NCBI RefSeq assembly: GCF_035599575.1
Contig: NZ_CP141179.1
Coordinates: 1,426,001 to 1,490,000, forward strand
Source of the DNA: Roseovarius sp. Pro17
GTDB lineage: Bacteria; Pseudomonadota; Alphaproteobacteria; Rhodobacterales; Rhodobacteraceae
Length of the DNA: 64,000 nt
Direction: 5' to 3'
Shown: in pieces, positions 33,877 through 43,134 of the stretch
Numbering within the stretch: the stretch's first letter is position 1
Layout: each line of letters begins with the position of its first letter
The notes under the pieces: generated by a model
Database searches by the model: none
Told to the model about the DNA's origin: nothing
What the model saw: only the letters and a program-made list of their open reading frames with translations
Translations under genes and position numbers: made by a program

Positions 33877-36384
33877 ATGAAAACCAATGTCAAAGCCCTT
33901 GTCGTCGGCGGCGGTGCCGTCGGCACGTCGATCGCCTATCACCTCGCGCGCGCAGGTTGGGATGACGTCATGCTGCTGGAACGCGACGAGCTGACATCGG
34001 GCAGTACATGGCACGCTGCCGGCCTTCTGCCTTATTTCAACATGAGCTACGCAACGACTCATATCCACGACTATTCGATCAAGTTCTACAAGACTCTGGA
34101 GGAGGAAACCGGCCTCAACGCCGGTTTCGCCGTGGTCGGCAACCTGCGCATGGCCCAGACGGACGCGCGGATGGACGAGTACCGCCTCTACGCCTCCACG
34201 GCTGAGACTTGCGGCGTGCCCTATGAGTGGATGACCCCCGAAGAGATCAAGGCGAAATGGCCGCTGATCCGCACCGATGATCTGAAGGGCGCGATCTACC
34301 ACCAGACTGACGGTTACATCAACCCCGCCGACGTCACCATGGCCATGGCAAAGGGCGCCCGCCAGCGCGGCGTGATGATCGAGCGCAAATGGCAGGCTGA
34401 TGCGTTCCATTGGAACGGGACCGCGTGGGAAGTGACCGCAACCAAGATGGTCGAAAAGGGTGGCAATCTGGTGCCCTCGGATGAGCAGGTTGTGATCACC
34501 GCCGAACACGTCGTGACCGCGTCAGGCAACCACGCACAGCGCACCGCCAAGATGCTGGGCATCAAGATGCCCGCGATCCCGGTCGAGCATCAGTTCATCG
34601 TGATGGACAGCGATCCTGAGTTGGTGAAATTCCGCGCCGAGGGCAATGTGGAACATCCCGTCATCCGCGACGCGGACGCCCAAAGCTATGTCCGCGAGGA
34701 ACGCGGTGGCTGGATCTTGGGCGTATATGAGCCAAACGCGCCCGCGCGGTTCGAGCATGGCGTGCCGGACAGCTTCCGCGCCGATCTGTTCCAACTAGAT
34801 CTGGACCGGATCGAAGACCAGTATATGGCGATGAACCACCGCATCCCAAGTTGCGAGGACTGCGGACTGAAGGACGATTTCAACGGCCCGATCTGCTACA
34901 CCCCCGACGGCAATCCACTGGTCGGCCCGGCGCCGGGCCTGCGCAATATGTGGCTGGCCGAGGGCTTCAGCTTTGGCATCACGGCGGCGGGGGGCACCGG
35001 CTATTACCTCGCCCAGATGATGGTCGAGGGCGAGGCCGAGATCGACATGGCCAGCCTCGACCCCAAGCGGTATTCGTCGAACTGGATGACTACCGAGTTC
35101 GCCGCGCGCAAAAACGAGGAAAGCTACGAGCACGTCTATATCCTGCACCATCCCGACGAGGAGCGCCCGGCCTGCCGCCCCCTGCGCACAGCCCCGGCAT
35201 ATGAGCGTCAAAAGGTGCGCGGTGCGCAGTTCGGCTTCGTTAACGGGTGGGAGCGGCCCAACTATTTCGGCCCGCTGGATGCGCCAGATAATTTCGACCA
35301 CGACGCGCGCAGCTTCCGCCGGGGTGGCTGGTGGCAGCATGCGGTGGACGAAGCAAAGGCGATCCGCGAGGGCGCCGGCCTGATCGACGCGACAGCCTTT
35401 AGCAAGCACATCGTCAAGGGGCCGGGCGCGACCGCGTTCCTCGATTGGTTCACCTGCAACAAGCTGCCGAAAGTCGGCCGGATCAACCTGACTTATGCGC
35501 TGACCGAGTTCGGCACGACGCGCACGGAATACACCATCGTGCGCAACGGCGAGAACAGTTATTACCTCGTCTCCGCTGGTGCGTGGACGGAATACGATTC
35601 CGATTTTCTGCGCAAGGCCGCCGAGGATAAGATGGGCGATTTCGGCTATATCGAGATCCAGGATGTGACGACCCAATGGGGCGTCTTTGCCATCGCTGGT
35701 CCAAAATCACGCGATGTGTTGAAGTCGGTCATCATTGATGCCGACCCCGAAACAGCCCTGTCGAACAAGCGCTTTCCGTGGTTGACCGCCCGCCAGATCG
35801 AGCTGGGCATGTGCCCCGTTAACGCCATCCGCGTCGCCTATACGGGCGAGCTCGGATGGGAGTTGCATCACCCGATGGAGATGCAGAACTATCTCTTTGA
35901 CCTGCTGGAAAAGGCGGGCGAGCCGCACGGCATGAAGCTGGTCGGCGCTCGTGCGCAAAACTGGCTGCGGCAGGAAAAGTCCTATCGTGCCTTCGGCAAC
36001 GAACTGGGCCGCGACGCGACCCCACTGGAGGCTGATCTGCCGCGTTTCGTCGATCTGGAGAAGGATTTTCACGGCAAGGCCAAGCTGGTCGAGACGGGCG
36101 TGCGCGCCAAATGCTGCACGCTGCTGATCGACGGCCCGGACGATGCCGACCCATGGGGCCGCGAAGTGCTATACACCGAAGGCGGCGAGCGCGTCGGCCG
36201 CCTGACCTCGGGCGGCTACTCGGTGGCCTTCGCCAAGAGCATCGGCATGGGCTATATCAAGCCTGATTTGGTGGTGCCGGGCACTGTGCTGAAGGTCAAG
36301 ATCATGGACAAGCTCTGGGACGCGACCGTGACCGAGGACAGCCCGTATGACCCGAAGAACATGGTTATTCGCAAGGACGGGTGA
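33877..36384 (+). CDS. Dimethylglycine dehydrogenase-like FAD/GcvT-fold oxidoreductase
   Basis: 835 residues. N-terminal FAD-dependent DAO domain begins with VVGGGAVGTSIAYHLA; the STWHAAGLLPYF segment contains the His that carries covalent FAD in mammalian dimethylglycine dehydrogenase. The C-terminal half (about 425-830) is a folate-binding GcvT-like domain (QWGVFAIAGPKSRDVL, YTGELGWELHHPMEM, GVRAKCCTLLIDG). The family demethylates dimethylglycine or sarcosine, transferring the methyl as methylene-tetrahydrofolate. It is monocistronic. It would complete glycine betaine breakdown to glycine with the Rieske enzymes elsewhere in the window. The exact methylated amine is not certain. Confidence 0.88.
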   Translation: MKTNVKALVVGGGAVGTSIAYHLARAGWDDVMLLERDELTSGSTWHAAGLLPYFNMSYATTHIHDYSIKFYKTLEEETGLNAGFAVVGNLRMAQTDARMDEYRLYASTAETCGVPYEWMTPEEIKAKWPLIRTDDLKGAIYHQTDGYINPADVTMAMAKGARQRGVMIERKWQADAFHWNGTAWEVTATKMVEKGGNLVPSDEQVVITAEHVVTASGNHAQRTAKMLGIKMPAIPVEHQFIVMDSDPELVKFRAEGNVEHPVIRDADAQSYVREERGGWILGVYEPNAPARFEHGVPDSFRADLFQLDLDRIEDQYMAMNHRIPSCEDCGLKDDFNGPICYTPDGNPLVGPAPGLRNMWLAEGFSFGITAAGGTGYYLAQMMVEGEAEIDMASLDPKRYSSNWMTTEFAARKNEESYEHVYILHHPDEERPACRPLRTAPAYERQKVRGAQFGFVNGWERPNYFGPLDAPDNFDHDARSFRRGGWWQHAVDEAKAIREGAGLIDATAFSKHIVKGPGATAFLDWFTCNKLPKVGRINLTYALTEFGTTRTEYTIVRNGENSYYLVSAGAWTEYDSDFLRKAAEDKMGDFGYIEIQDVTTQWGVFAIAGPKSRDVLKSVIIDADPETALSNKRFPWLTARQIELGMCPVNAIRVAYTGELGWELHHPMEMQNYLFDLLEKAGEPHGMKLVGARAQNWLRQEKSYRAFGNELGRDATPLEADLPRFVDLEKDFHGKAKLVETGVRAKCCTLLIDGPDDADPWGREVLYTEGGERVGRLTSGGYSVAFAKSIGMGYIKPDLVVPGTVLKVKIMDKLWDATVTEDSPYDPKNMVIRKDG

Positions 36385-36392
36385 GGGCAGGG

Positions 36393-36420
36393 CCGCCGCG
36401 CTTTGGGCGGGACGCGGCGG
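36393..36420 (+). terminator. Hairpin after the DMGDH-like gene
   Basis: Eight-base perfect stem CCGCCGCG/CGCGGCGG with a 12-base loop, nine bases after the stop. Only a weak T-rich tail (GTTGATTT) follows. Confidence 0.5.
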
Positions 36421-36741
36421 GTTGATTTGGGCAAGATTCGGACAGAGATACAAGAAAGACGCATTGAGCCACATGCAACTTTCATAACTCTATTCAAAAG
36501 CCTAGCCTCGTTTTCTTAAAAGGATAGCTCACTTCGACATCCTCTGCCTGACTATCGGAGGCACAATCAACGCTCATCTATGCAGCTTTGACATAGGGCA
36601 ATGCGATTCATCATCCTTACTGGTATAATTGATGGACGACCCTAGAAGCGTGATCGAAGTAGGTTGGAGTAAATCCAAGAAAGTATCACGGAAACAAAAA
36701 GACGCCACATAAAATGGCGTTCAAACCGATCAGGGTATGGA
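36421..36741. other. AT-rich non-coding stretch with extended -10
   Basis: About 320 bases of lower GC than the surroundings. It contains an extended -10 element TGGTATAAT (36621-36629) about 110 bases before the next start, and a small inverted repeat ACGCCA/TGGCGT (36702-36720) in the leader. No protein gene is apparent. Confidence 0.4.
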
Positions 36742-37413
36742 ATGCGAATATGCTTGGTTTCGTCTTTCCTTCTGACGTGTCTGGTATCTCCGGTTTGGTC
36801 AGAGATGACGTCGTGCGGACAAACAGGGGTCAGTGTGAACTCAGACCAATCGGCCCATGTTGACCTGATTTGCGACGCGATAGAGGATGCAGAGGCGTTA
36901 TTTGATGAATGCGGTATGCCGCCACTTTCTGGCCCTCTGACGACAGAGATTGTCACCGACCTTAAACCCGGATGTATGGGCCAATACCATTGCGGTAAAG
37001 GATCGATCGAGGTGCTTGAGCCATCCATGATGGCGGTCAGGCGCAATCCGAAGGGTGCTTTCGCATTCCTTCCAATGGAAAGCTATTTCCAGAGCATCAT
37101 CGTGCATGAATTGTCCCATGGCCTCTTTGATGACGCTTCGTGCCCATTTGAGGCATGCATTGTCGCGGATGAATATGTCGCTTCTGTCATGCAGGTCATG
37201 TCCCTGACACCAGAGCAACAAGCAGTTTTTTCACTGAAATCTGAATTGGATCGGCGAATTTCACGCGATGAATTGAATTCGATCACACTCTTCATGGTGC
37301 CGAACGTGTTCGCCCAGAAATCGTGGGCACATCTTTCACAGCGCGACGACCCGTGCACGTATATCGGCAAAATCCTCAATGGGACTATTTTGTTAGATAG
37401 GGAGCATTTCTAA
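36742..37413 (+). CDS. Exported protein with HELSH zinc-protease-like motif
   Basis: 223 residues; signal peptide RICLVSSFLLTCLVSPVWS. The mature protein has several cysteines (disulfides likely: TSCGQTG, LICDA, DECGM, PGCMGQYHCG, ASCPFEAC) and the HExxH-type motif VHELSHGLFDD at about residues 118-127, suggesting a zinc-dependent secreted peptidase. GC content is below that of neighbouring genes, pointing to a different origin. An ATG with CAGGG upstream was chosen. It sits alone between the DMGDH-like gene and the molybdenum hydroxylase operon. Confidence 0.7.
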   Translation: MRICLVSSFLLTCLVSPVWSEMTSCGQTGVSVNSDQSAHVDLICDAIEDAEALFDECGMPPLSGPLTTEIVTDLKPGCMGQYHCGKGSIEVLEPSMMAVRRNPKGAFAFLPMESYFQSIIVHELSHGLFDDASCPFEACIVADEYVASVMQVMSLTPEQQAVFSLKSELDRRISRDELNSITLFMVPNVFAQKSWAHLSQRDDPCTYIGKILNGTILLDREHF

Positions 37414-37582
37414 CGATCAGAGTTCGCGATCTGATGTGCAACTCTATCCACCGGCACCATATTTGGTTTGTCGACAATGGTGGGTTTGGGGGATGCGATG
37501 CAAATCGTTCCCGTCTTCCGTGCGTCTGCGCCAACACATGGTTCTTTGCAGATGTCAGCACGGAATCTAATACCGCTTCCAT

Positions 37583-37828
37583 TCACCCCCCCTTCATATA
37601 CGGCATCAGCACAACCTCGCTATCCGGCTGCACCTCAGTAAACCACGAATTGCGGTAAACCAGCCCATCGACCGCGAGGCTCACCCCGCGGTCGATCTGT
37701 GGCTTCAACCCTGGATACTTGGCCGCCAAAACGTCCAGCAATTCCTTGAAATTGCTGGCTTCGACCTCGACCATCTCTTGCCCATCGGCCAGATCGCGCA
37801 ATGACCCCCAGAGTTTTACCGACACCAT
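37583..37828 (-). CDS. MoaD/ThiS-family small sulfur-carrier-like protein
   Basis: 81 residues from the ATG at 37828; longer in-frame starts fall inside the upstream gene. A ubiquitin-like beta-grasp protein: VSVKLWGSLRDLADGQEMVEV, VLAAKYPGLKPQIDRGVSLAVDG, and it ends in the sulfur-carrier GG (MPYMKGG). MoaD forms a C-terminal thiocarboxylate and gives sulfur for molybdopterin synthesis. As the last gene of a molybdenum-hydroxylase operon it may be a dedicated pterin or enzyme-maturation factor rather than the housekeeping MoaD. Confidence 0.8.
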   Translation of the reverse strand: MVSVKLWGSLRDLADGQEMVEVEASNFKELLDVLAAKYPGLKPQIDRGVSLAVDGLVYRNSWFTEVQPDSEVVLMPYMKGG

Positions 37829-37832
37829 AGCC

Positions 37833-40076
37833 TCAGCCCTTCGCCGTGATCGCCTTGAGGATCTTGGGCGGCGACATGGGCAATTCGTGCAGACGCACAC
37901 CCACCGCGCGACTGACGGCGTTCGACAAGGCAGCCAGAGGCGGCACAATCGGCGTTTCGCCCACGCCGCGCACGCCGTAGGGGTGGCCGGGGTTGGGAAT
38001 TTCCAGGATCACCGTGTCGATATTGGGCAGGTCCGACGCGACCGGAACACGGTAGTCGAGGAAGCCTGCGTTTTGCAGCAGGCCATCCTCGCCATAGATG
38101 TATTCCTCGTTCAACGCCCAGCCGATACCCTGGACAGCGCCGCCTTGCATCTGGCCCTCGACATAGTCGGGATGCACGGCCTTGCCCGCGTCCTGAAACA
38201 CCGTGTAGCGCAGCACGCGCGTGCTGCCGGTTTCGGGGTCGACTTCGACATCAGCCAGATGCACGCCAAAGCTGACGCCCGCGCCCTCGGCGTTGACCTC
38301 GTGATGGCCCGCAATCGGCCCGCCGGTCTCAAACGCGATGGCGGCGATATCGGCCAGTGTCATCGGCTCGAAATCGCCCGCGTTCGGGCCAGAGGGTTTG
38401 GCGGTGCCATCCTCCCAAACGACCGCATCCTCGTCGATGCCCCAGATTTTCGCCACGCGCCCGCACATTACGCGGATTGCAGCGCGCGCGGCCTCAATGG
38501 TGGCCAGACCCACGGCAAAGGTCACGCGAGAGCCGTCGGTTACGTCGTTATGGCCAAGGCTGTTGGTGTCGGTGATGACTGTGCGCACCTTTTCATAGGG
38601 GATGCCCAGTTCCTCGGCGGCCATCATCGAGATCGACGCGCGGCTGCCGCCGATATCGGGATTGCCCTCGGTGATGCCGACCGTGCCGTCGTTGTTGATG
38701 TTCAGCGACACGCAAGTATTACCGCCGAAGTTGAACCAGAACCCGCAGGAGAGGCCGCGACCTTGGTTCTTGCCCAGAGGCGCGTGATAGTGGTCATGCT
38801 CTTTGGCCGCCTCCAGCGTCGCGCGCAGGCCGATCTGGTCAAACGTTGGCCCATAGGAGGATTTCGTGCCAGCATCGGCGGCATTTTTGAGGCGCACATC
38901 CAGCGGATCCAGATCCAATTGCTGACACAACTCATCGACGACGCTTTCGACCGCGTAGATCGCCATCGGCGCGCCGGGGGCGCGATACGCCGCCTCTTTG
39001 GGGCGGTTGGTCAGCGCGTTCCAGCCTTGGGTGCGCACGGCCTCCATGTCATAGGCAGCAAACGCTGCCTGCGCGCCCATATCGACGGTGCCGCACGGAA
39101 ACGCGCCGCCCTGATAGCGCAGCTTGGCGTCGCCTGCGGTAATGCGGCCATCCTTGGTCATGCCGATGCGCACGTCCATCGACGACGACACGGTCGGACC
39201 AGTGGCGCGAAACACGTCGACGCGGCTCATCACGATCTTGACCGGGCGGCCTGCCTTGCGGCTGAGGGCCAGCGCGACGGGTTCGATGAACACGGTCGTC
39301 TTGCCACCAAAGCCGCCGCCGATTTCGGAGGCGGTGACGCGCAGTTGGCTGGCCTCAATACCCATGATGCCAGCGCACAGCTCGCGCACGAAATACTGGC
39401 CTTGGGTGCAGCACCAGAGGTCGGCCTTGCCGTCGTTGCCGTAGGAGGCAAGGCAGGCGTGCGGCTCGATATAGCCCTGATGGGTGGCGGCGGTGGTAAA
39501 GCTACGCTCGATGATTGTGTCAGCCTTGGCAAATCCAGCCTCCAGATCGCCATGTCCGAATTCGCAATAATGCGTGACGTTGGGGCCGCTGCCCTCTGGC
39601 ACGCTCTCATCTGCGCGGGCCTCTTGAACGACGGGCGCGTCCATCTGCATCGCCGCGTCGACATCCGTGACATGGGGCAGGGGAGTGTAGTCGACCTTGA
39701 TCAGCTTCAGCGCGGCCTTGGCCGTCGCCATGTCCTTGGCGGCGACGGCGGCGACAGCGTGCCCATCATAAAGCACCTTGCCCCGCGCGAGGCAGTTGTC
39801 CTGCACGTCGCGCAGCGCGTCGTCTTCGGGGATACCCAGATCGGCGGAGGTCACGACCGCTTTGACGCCGGGCAGGGCCGCCGCATCGGTCGTGTCGATG
39901 CTGTTGATTGTTGCGTGGGCGTGCGGGCTGCGCAGGATCAGGCCGACCTGCATCCCCGGCACGGAAAAATCCGCACCAAAGAGCGCGCGACCCGTCACCT
40001 TGTCGACGCCATCGGGGCGCGGAACGCGGGTGCCGACAACCTTGAAGTCCATTCTAGTCTTGGAAACGAAGTTCAT
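37833..40076 (-). CDS. Molybdenum (or tungsten) hydroxylase, large catalytic subunit
   Basis: 747 residues of xanthine dehydrogenase/aldehyde oxidase type. It contains GGFGGKTT for the Mo-pterin, AYRAPGAPM in place of the CO dehydrogenase active-site loop AYxCSFR, and the catalytic Glu in GVGETP near the C-terminus. It is therefore not a form I CO dehydrogenase. It hydroxylates an aldehyde or N-heterocycle with water as oxygen source. The operon order FAD subunit, FeS subunit, Mo subunit, moaD-like is tight (gap of one base before it). The substrate is unknown. Confidence 0.88.
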   Translation of the reverse strand: MNFVSKTRMDFKVVGTRVPRPDGVDKVTGRALFGADFSVPGMQVGLILRSPHAHATINSIDTTDAAALPGVKAVVTSADLGIPEDDALRDVQDNCLARGKVLYDGHAVAAVAAKDMATAKAALKLIKVDYTPLPHVTDVDAAMQMDAPVVQEARADESVPEGSGPNVTHYCEFGHGDLEAGFAKADTIIERSFTTAATHQGYIEPHACLASYGNDGKADLWCCTQGQYFVRELCAGIMGIEASQLRVTASEIGGGFGGKTTVFIEPVALALSRKAGRPVKIVMSRVDVFRATGPTVSSSMDVRIGMTKDGRITAGDAKLRYQGGAFPCGTVDMGAQAAFAAYDMEAVRTQGWNALTNRPKEAAYRAPGAPMAIYAVESVVDELCQQLDLDPLDVRLKNAADAGTKSSYGPTFDQIGLRATLEAAKEHDHYHAPLGKNQGRGLSCGFWFNFGGNTCVSLNINNDGTVGITEGNPDIGGSRASISMMAAEELGIPYEKVRTVITDTNSLGHNDVTDGSRVTFAVGLATIEAARAAIRVMCGRVAKIWGIDEDAVVWEDGTAKPSGPNAGDFEPMTLADIAAIAFETGGPIAGHHEVNAEGAGVSFGVHLADVEVDPETGSTRVLRYTVFQDAGKAVHPDYVEGQMQGGAVQGIGWALNEEYIYGEDGLLQNAGFLDYRVPVASDLPNIDTVILEIPNPGHPYGVRGVGETPIVPPLAALSNAVSRAVGVRLHELPMSPPKILKAITAKG

Positions 40077-40077
40077 A

Positions 40078-40554
40078 TCATGCGCCTCTCATGTCGGCGG
40101 CTGCGATCTGGACAGCCTTGATGATCTTGTCATAGCCCGTGCAGCGGCACAGGTTTCCAGCCAGCCAATAGCGGATTTCGGTATCGGTAGGGTCTGGGTT
40201 CCGCTCTAGCAAGGTTTTCGCCGCGACCAGAATGCCGGGGGTGCAGATACCGCATTGCAGGGCGGCATGGTCGATAAAGGCCTGCTGCAAGGGATGTAGC
40301 GCCTCGCCGATGGCCATGCCTTCGACCGTCTTGATCCGGGCGTCCTGCGCTTCGGCCCCCAGCACGAGGCACGAGCAGACCAGCCGCCCGTCCATCTCGA
40401 CCGTGCAAGCGCCGCAATCGCCGGTGCCGCAGCCCTCCTTGGCGCCGCTTAGGCCAAGGCGGTTGCGCAGGGCGTCCAACAGCGTTTCCTCGGGGGCGCA
40501 GACGAATTCGGCCTCGTCGCCATTGATGGTGGTGGATACGTGGATGTTTTTCAT
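40078..40554 (-). CDS. Molybdenum hydroxylase 2Fe-2S subunit
   Basis: 158 residues with both clusters of the family: plant-type 2Fe-2S ligands in EGCGTGDCGACTVEMDG with a further Cys in LVCSC, and the C-terminal helical cluster in LQCGICTPG and NLCRCTGYDKI. It relays electrons from the Mo centre to the FAD subunit. Its ATG overlaps the stop of the FAD-subunit gene by four bases. Confidence 0.92.
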   Translation of the reverse strand: MKNIHVSTTINGDEAEFVCAPEETLLDALRNRLGLSGAKEGCGTGDCGACTVEMDGRLVCSCLVLGAEAQDARIKTVEGMAIGEALHPLQQAFIDHAALQCGICTPGILVAAKTLLERNPDPTDTEIRYWLAGNLCRCTGYDKIIKAVQIAAADMRGA

Positions 40555-41414
40555 GTTCTCTCTCCCGCGCGGGTCATCGCGATGCGCGCGGCGCGCTTGG
40601 CCAGCACGCCTGCGACGGTGGTGCGAAACTCGGCTGTGCCGCGCTTGTCGTCGATGGGGTTGCAGGCGGCCTCGCAGGCGCGCACCAGCGCGGCGATGGC
40701 CGGATCCTCCAGCTTCGATCCGATGATCGCATCAGCAGCATCTGGAACCAGTGCAATTTTGGGGCCGACCGCGCCCAATGCCACGCGCGCGGCCTTGATC
40801 GTGCCGTCATCGGCCAGCTCGATATTCACACCTGCTGACGCGACCGCAATGTCCATTTCCGTTCGCGGGATAAACCGAAGATAGGCATCGGCCGCGCCCT
40901 TGGGGCGCGCAGGCAGGAAGATGGAGCTGACGAATTCGCCTTTACCGAGTGAAATCTTGCCGGGGCTGATGGGAATATCCTCGACCGGGCAGTCACGGGG
41001 GCCGTCCGGCCCTTCGATCCGTGCGATTGCACCCGCCGCGATCATCGCCGGAACGCTGTCGGCAGCGGGCGATCCGTTGCAGAGGTTGCCGGCCATGGTG
41101 CAGCGCCCCTGCACCTGAGTCGAGCCGATCAGTTCGCAGGCCTCGACCACGCCGGGCCACATTGTGCGCGCGCCCTCATGTTCACCCAGACGCAGGCCGG
41201 ACACGGCGGCGCCGATGCGCAGGCCGCCATCCTCGGACGTGATCTCATTTATGCCGCTCAGATGCTTGATATCGACGATCGTCTCAGGCTCGATCATCCC
41301 CGAGCGTAGTTGCACCAGCAGGTCGGTGCCGCCCCCGAGGATGCGCGCAGCGCCCTCGGAGCGGGCGAGAATGTCCGAAACTTCCGCCGCAGTTTGCGGT
41401 CTCATGTATTGCAT
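40551..41414 (-). CDS. Molybdenum hydroxylase FAD-binding subunit
   Basis: 287 residues from the ATG at 41414, which has GGAG six bases upstream; the frame is open for 85 codons further but without protein-like sequence. The FAD motifs are ILGGGTDLLVQLRSG and TMAGNLCNGSPAADS, typical of CoxM/XdhB-type proteins. First gene of the leftward operon. The intergenic region to the divergent tungstate transporter is about 270 bases and should carry both promoters. Confidence 0.9.
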   Translation of the reverse strand: MQYMRPQTAAEVSDILARSEGAARILGGGTDLLVQLRSGMIEPETIVDIKHLSGINEITSEDGGLRIGAAVSGLRLGEHEGARTMWPGVVEACELIGSTQVQGRCTMAGNLCNGSPAADSVPAMIAAGAIARIEGPDGPRDCPVEDIPISPGKISLGKGEFVSSIFLPARPKGAADAYLRFIPRTEMDIAVASAGVNIELADDGTIKAARVALGAVGPKIALVPDAADAIIGSKLEDPAIAALVRACEAACNPIDDKRGTAEFRTTVAGVLAKRAARIAMTRAGERT

Positions 41415-41684
41415 ATGACGCTCCATGGCTTGCAGGCTGATGAGGATCACGCCGCGCGGCGGACCTCTCAGCTTTGGCTGGCAATTGGCCGGGATTAAAC
41501 CCCAATCGGTCCGCGCCTGCAATGCGCAGTGGCAGGAATTCGCGATCATATTTTTCATCGCAGAACGCTGCGCTATTGTGCATTTCAAGGGTTGCAGCCC
41601 GGCGCGTGCAAAGGCACCTTGCGCCTCAATCGGTCCCGTCGCGGGGCGGCGGTGACAGGGTGCATCCATGGCGGACGCAGGCGC

Positions 41685-42389
41685 ATGAACGATCTGTGGG
41701 ACGGCTTTGCGCAGGCGGCGTGGCTGATCGTCAGCCTTGATCCCGACCTCTATGAGATCGCGTGGCGCAGCCTTTGCGTCACCGGCGCCGCGCTAGCTAT
41801 CGCTTGTGTCATTGCGCTGCCCCTTGCGGCTTTTCTGGCGGTGCAGCGCTTTCGCTGGCGGCGCGGGACCATTGCGATCCTCAACGCGATGATGGGCCTG
41901 CCGCCCGTGGTGGTCGGTCTGATTGTTTATGTGCTGTTGTCGCGGTCTGGTCCGTTCGGCGTGCTGGGCTTGCTCTTTACGCCGACGGCGATGATCATCG
42001 CGCAGATTGTCATCATCGTGCCGCTGATCGCGTCTATCGCACACCAGTCGCTGCGCGAGCTGTGGGCCGAGTATCACGATCTGCTGATTTCAATGAATAC
42101 CACGCGGGCGCAGCGGATCGGGGCGCTGCTGCATGACGGGCGGCGCGCATTACTGACGGCGGCACTGGCAGGCTTTGGTCGAGGCATCGGCGAGGTGGGC
42201 GCGATCATGGTTGTCGGCGGGAATATCGACCACGCGACGCGGGTCATGACCACCGCCATCGCGCTGGAAACGGGCAAGGGCAATTTTGCGCTGGCACTTG
42301 GCCTTGGGTTTATCCTGATCGCGCTGTCCATCGCGATTAACCTCGCCATTCATGCCCTTAGCCGGACCGAAACGGGGGGCAGGTGGTGA
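41685..42389 (+). CDS. tupB: TupB-type tungstate ABC transporter permease
   Basis: 234 residues from the ATG at 41685, with about five or six helices (GAALAIACVIALPLAAFLAV, AMMGLPPVVVGLIVYVLLSR) and the permease loop RAQRIGALLHDGRRALLTAAL. It fits the small TupB permeases more than ModB. It overlaps tupC by a GTGA junction. Divergent from the molybdenum hydroxylase operon, which makes a metal-supply link plausible. Confidence 0.82.
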   Translation: MNDLWDGFAQAAWLIVSLDPDLYEIAWRSLCVTGAALAIACVIALPLAAFLAVQRFRWRRGTIAILNAMMGLPPVVVGLIVYVLLSRSGPFGVLGLLFTPTAMIIAQIVIIVPLIASIAHQSLRELWAEYHDLLISMNTTRAQRIGALLHDGRRALLTAALAGFGRGIGEVGAIMVVGGNIDHATRVMTTAIALETGKGNFALALGLGFILIALSIAINLAIHALSRTETGGRW

Positions 42390-43099
42390 GCGCTCTTTTG
42401 CCAATGACCATGAAGGGCGCAAGCGTCCACCGGCGCGGCAAGCGGTTGATCGGGCCGATTAATCTGACGCTTGAGGGACAGGGGATCACGGCCCTCATCG
42501 GTCCAAACGGCGCGGGAAAATCAACCCTTCTCAAGGCGCTGCATGGTCTTGAGCGTCTGAGCCAAGGAACGATCACGTGGGCGTGCCCGCGAGATGAGGC
42601 GCGGCGCAGGCAGGCCTTCGTTTTTCAGACGCCGGTCATGCTGCGCCGCTCGGTTCTGGACAATCTGGCCTATCCGCTCCGCCTCAGCGGCACGCCCCGC
42701 GCTGCTGCCCGCGCCGCCGCCGAGGAATGGTGCGCACGCATCGGCCTTGCCGGGATGGAGGGGCGGCCTGCCACGGTTCTGTCGGGCGGCGAAAAGCAAA
42801 AGCTGGCCCTCTCGCGCGCGCTAATCATAGAGCCCGCTCTGCTTTTTCTGGACGAGCCGTCGGCCTCGCTGGACGGTCGTGCAACGCGCGAGATCGAGGC
42901 GCTATTGGCGGTTGCAACCGGCGCTGGAACACGTATCGTTATGGCGACCCACGACATGGGACAGGCAAGGCGTCTGGCCCGAGAGGTAATTTTTCTGCGC
43001 GGCGGCAACGTTCATGAAAACGCCCCCGCGATCAATTTTTTCGATGCCCCCACCACGAATGCGGCTACCGCGTTCCTCGCTGGCGACATCGTAGAATAA
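42386..43099 (+). CDS. tupC: TupC-type tungstate ABC transporter ATPase
   Basis: 237 residues from a GTG that overlaps the tupB stop; a GTG one codon earlier or the ATG at 42404 are alternatives. Walker A GPNGAGKSTLLKALHG, signature LSGGEKQKLALSRAL, Walker B ALLFLDEPSASLD. It lacks the C-terminal TOBE (molybdate-binding) extension of ModC, supporting a tungstate-type system. Confidence 0.82.
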   Translation: MSALLPMTMKGASVHRRGKRLIGPINLTLEGQGITALIGPNGAGKSTLLKALHGLERLSQGTITWACPRDEARRRQAFVFQTPVMLRRSVLDNLAYPLRLSGTPRAAARAAAEEWCARIGLAGMEGRPATVLSGGEKQKLALSRALIIEPALLFLDEPSASLDGRATREIEALLAVATGAGTRIVMATHDMGQARRLAREVIFLRGGNVHENAPAINFFDAPTTNAATAFLAGDIVE

Positions 43100-43134
43100 C
43101 CCCCGATACGCTTTGACTAAAAGGAGTCTTTGAC

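Noticed and set aside
36588..36629. TTGACA with TATAAT as a consensus promoter
   Set aside because: The spacing is 30 bases, far from 17; only the extended -10 is retained as a weak candidate.
37719..40121. An 800-codon open frame on the plus strand across the molybdenum hydroxylase
   Set aside because: Antisense to a gene with clear Mo-pterin and catalytic motifs; the long frame follows from GC-rich codon bias.
42387..42395. TGAGCGCTC, resembling the TetR operator, at the tupB/tupC junction
   Set aside because: It lies in coding sequence at a start codon and lacks the A/T flanks; likely chance.
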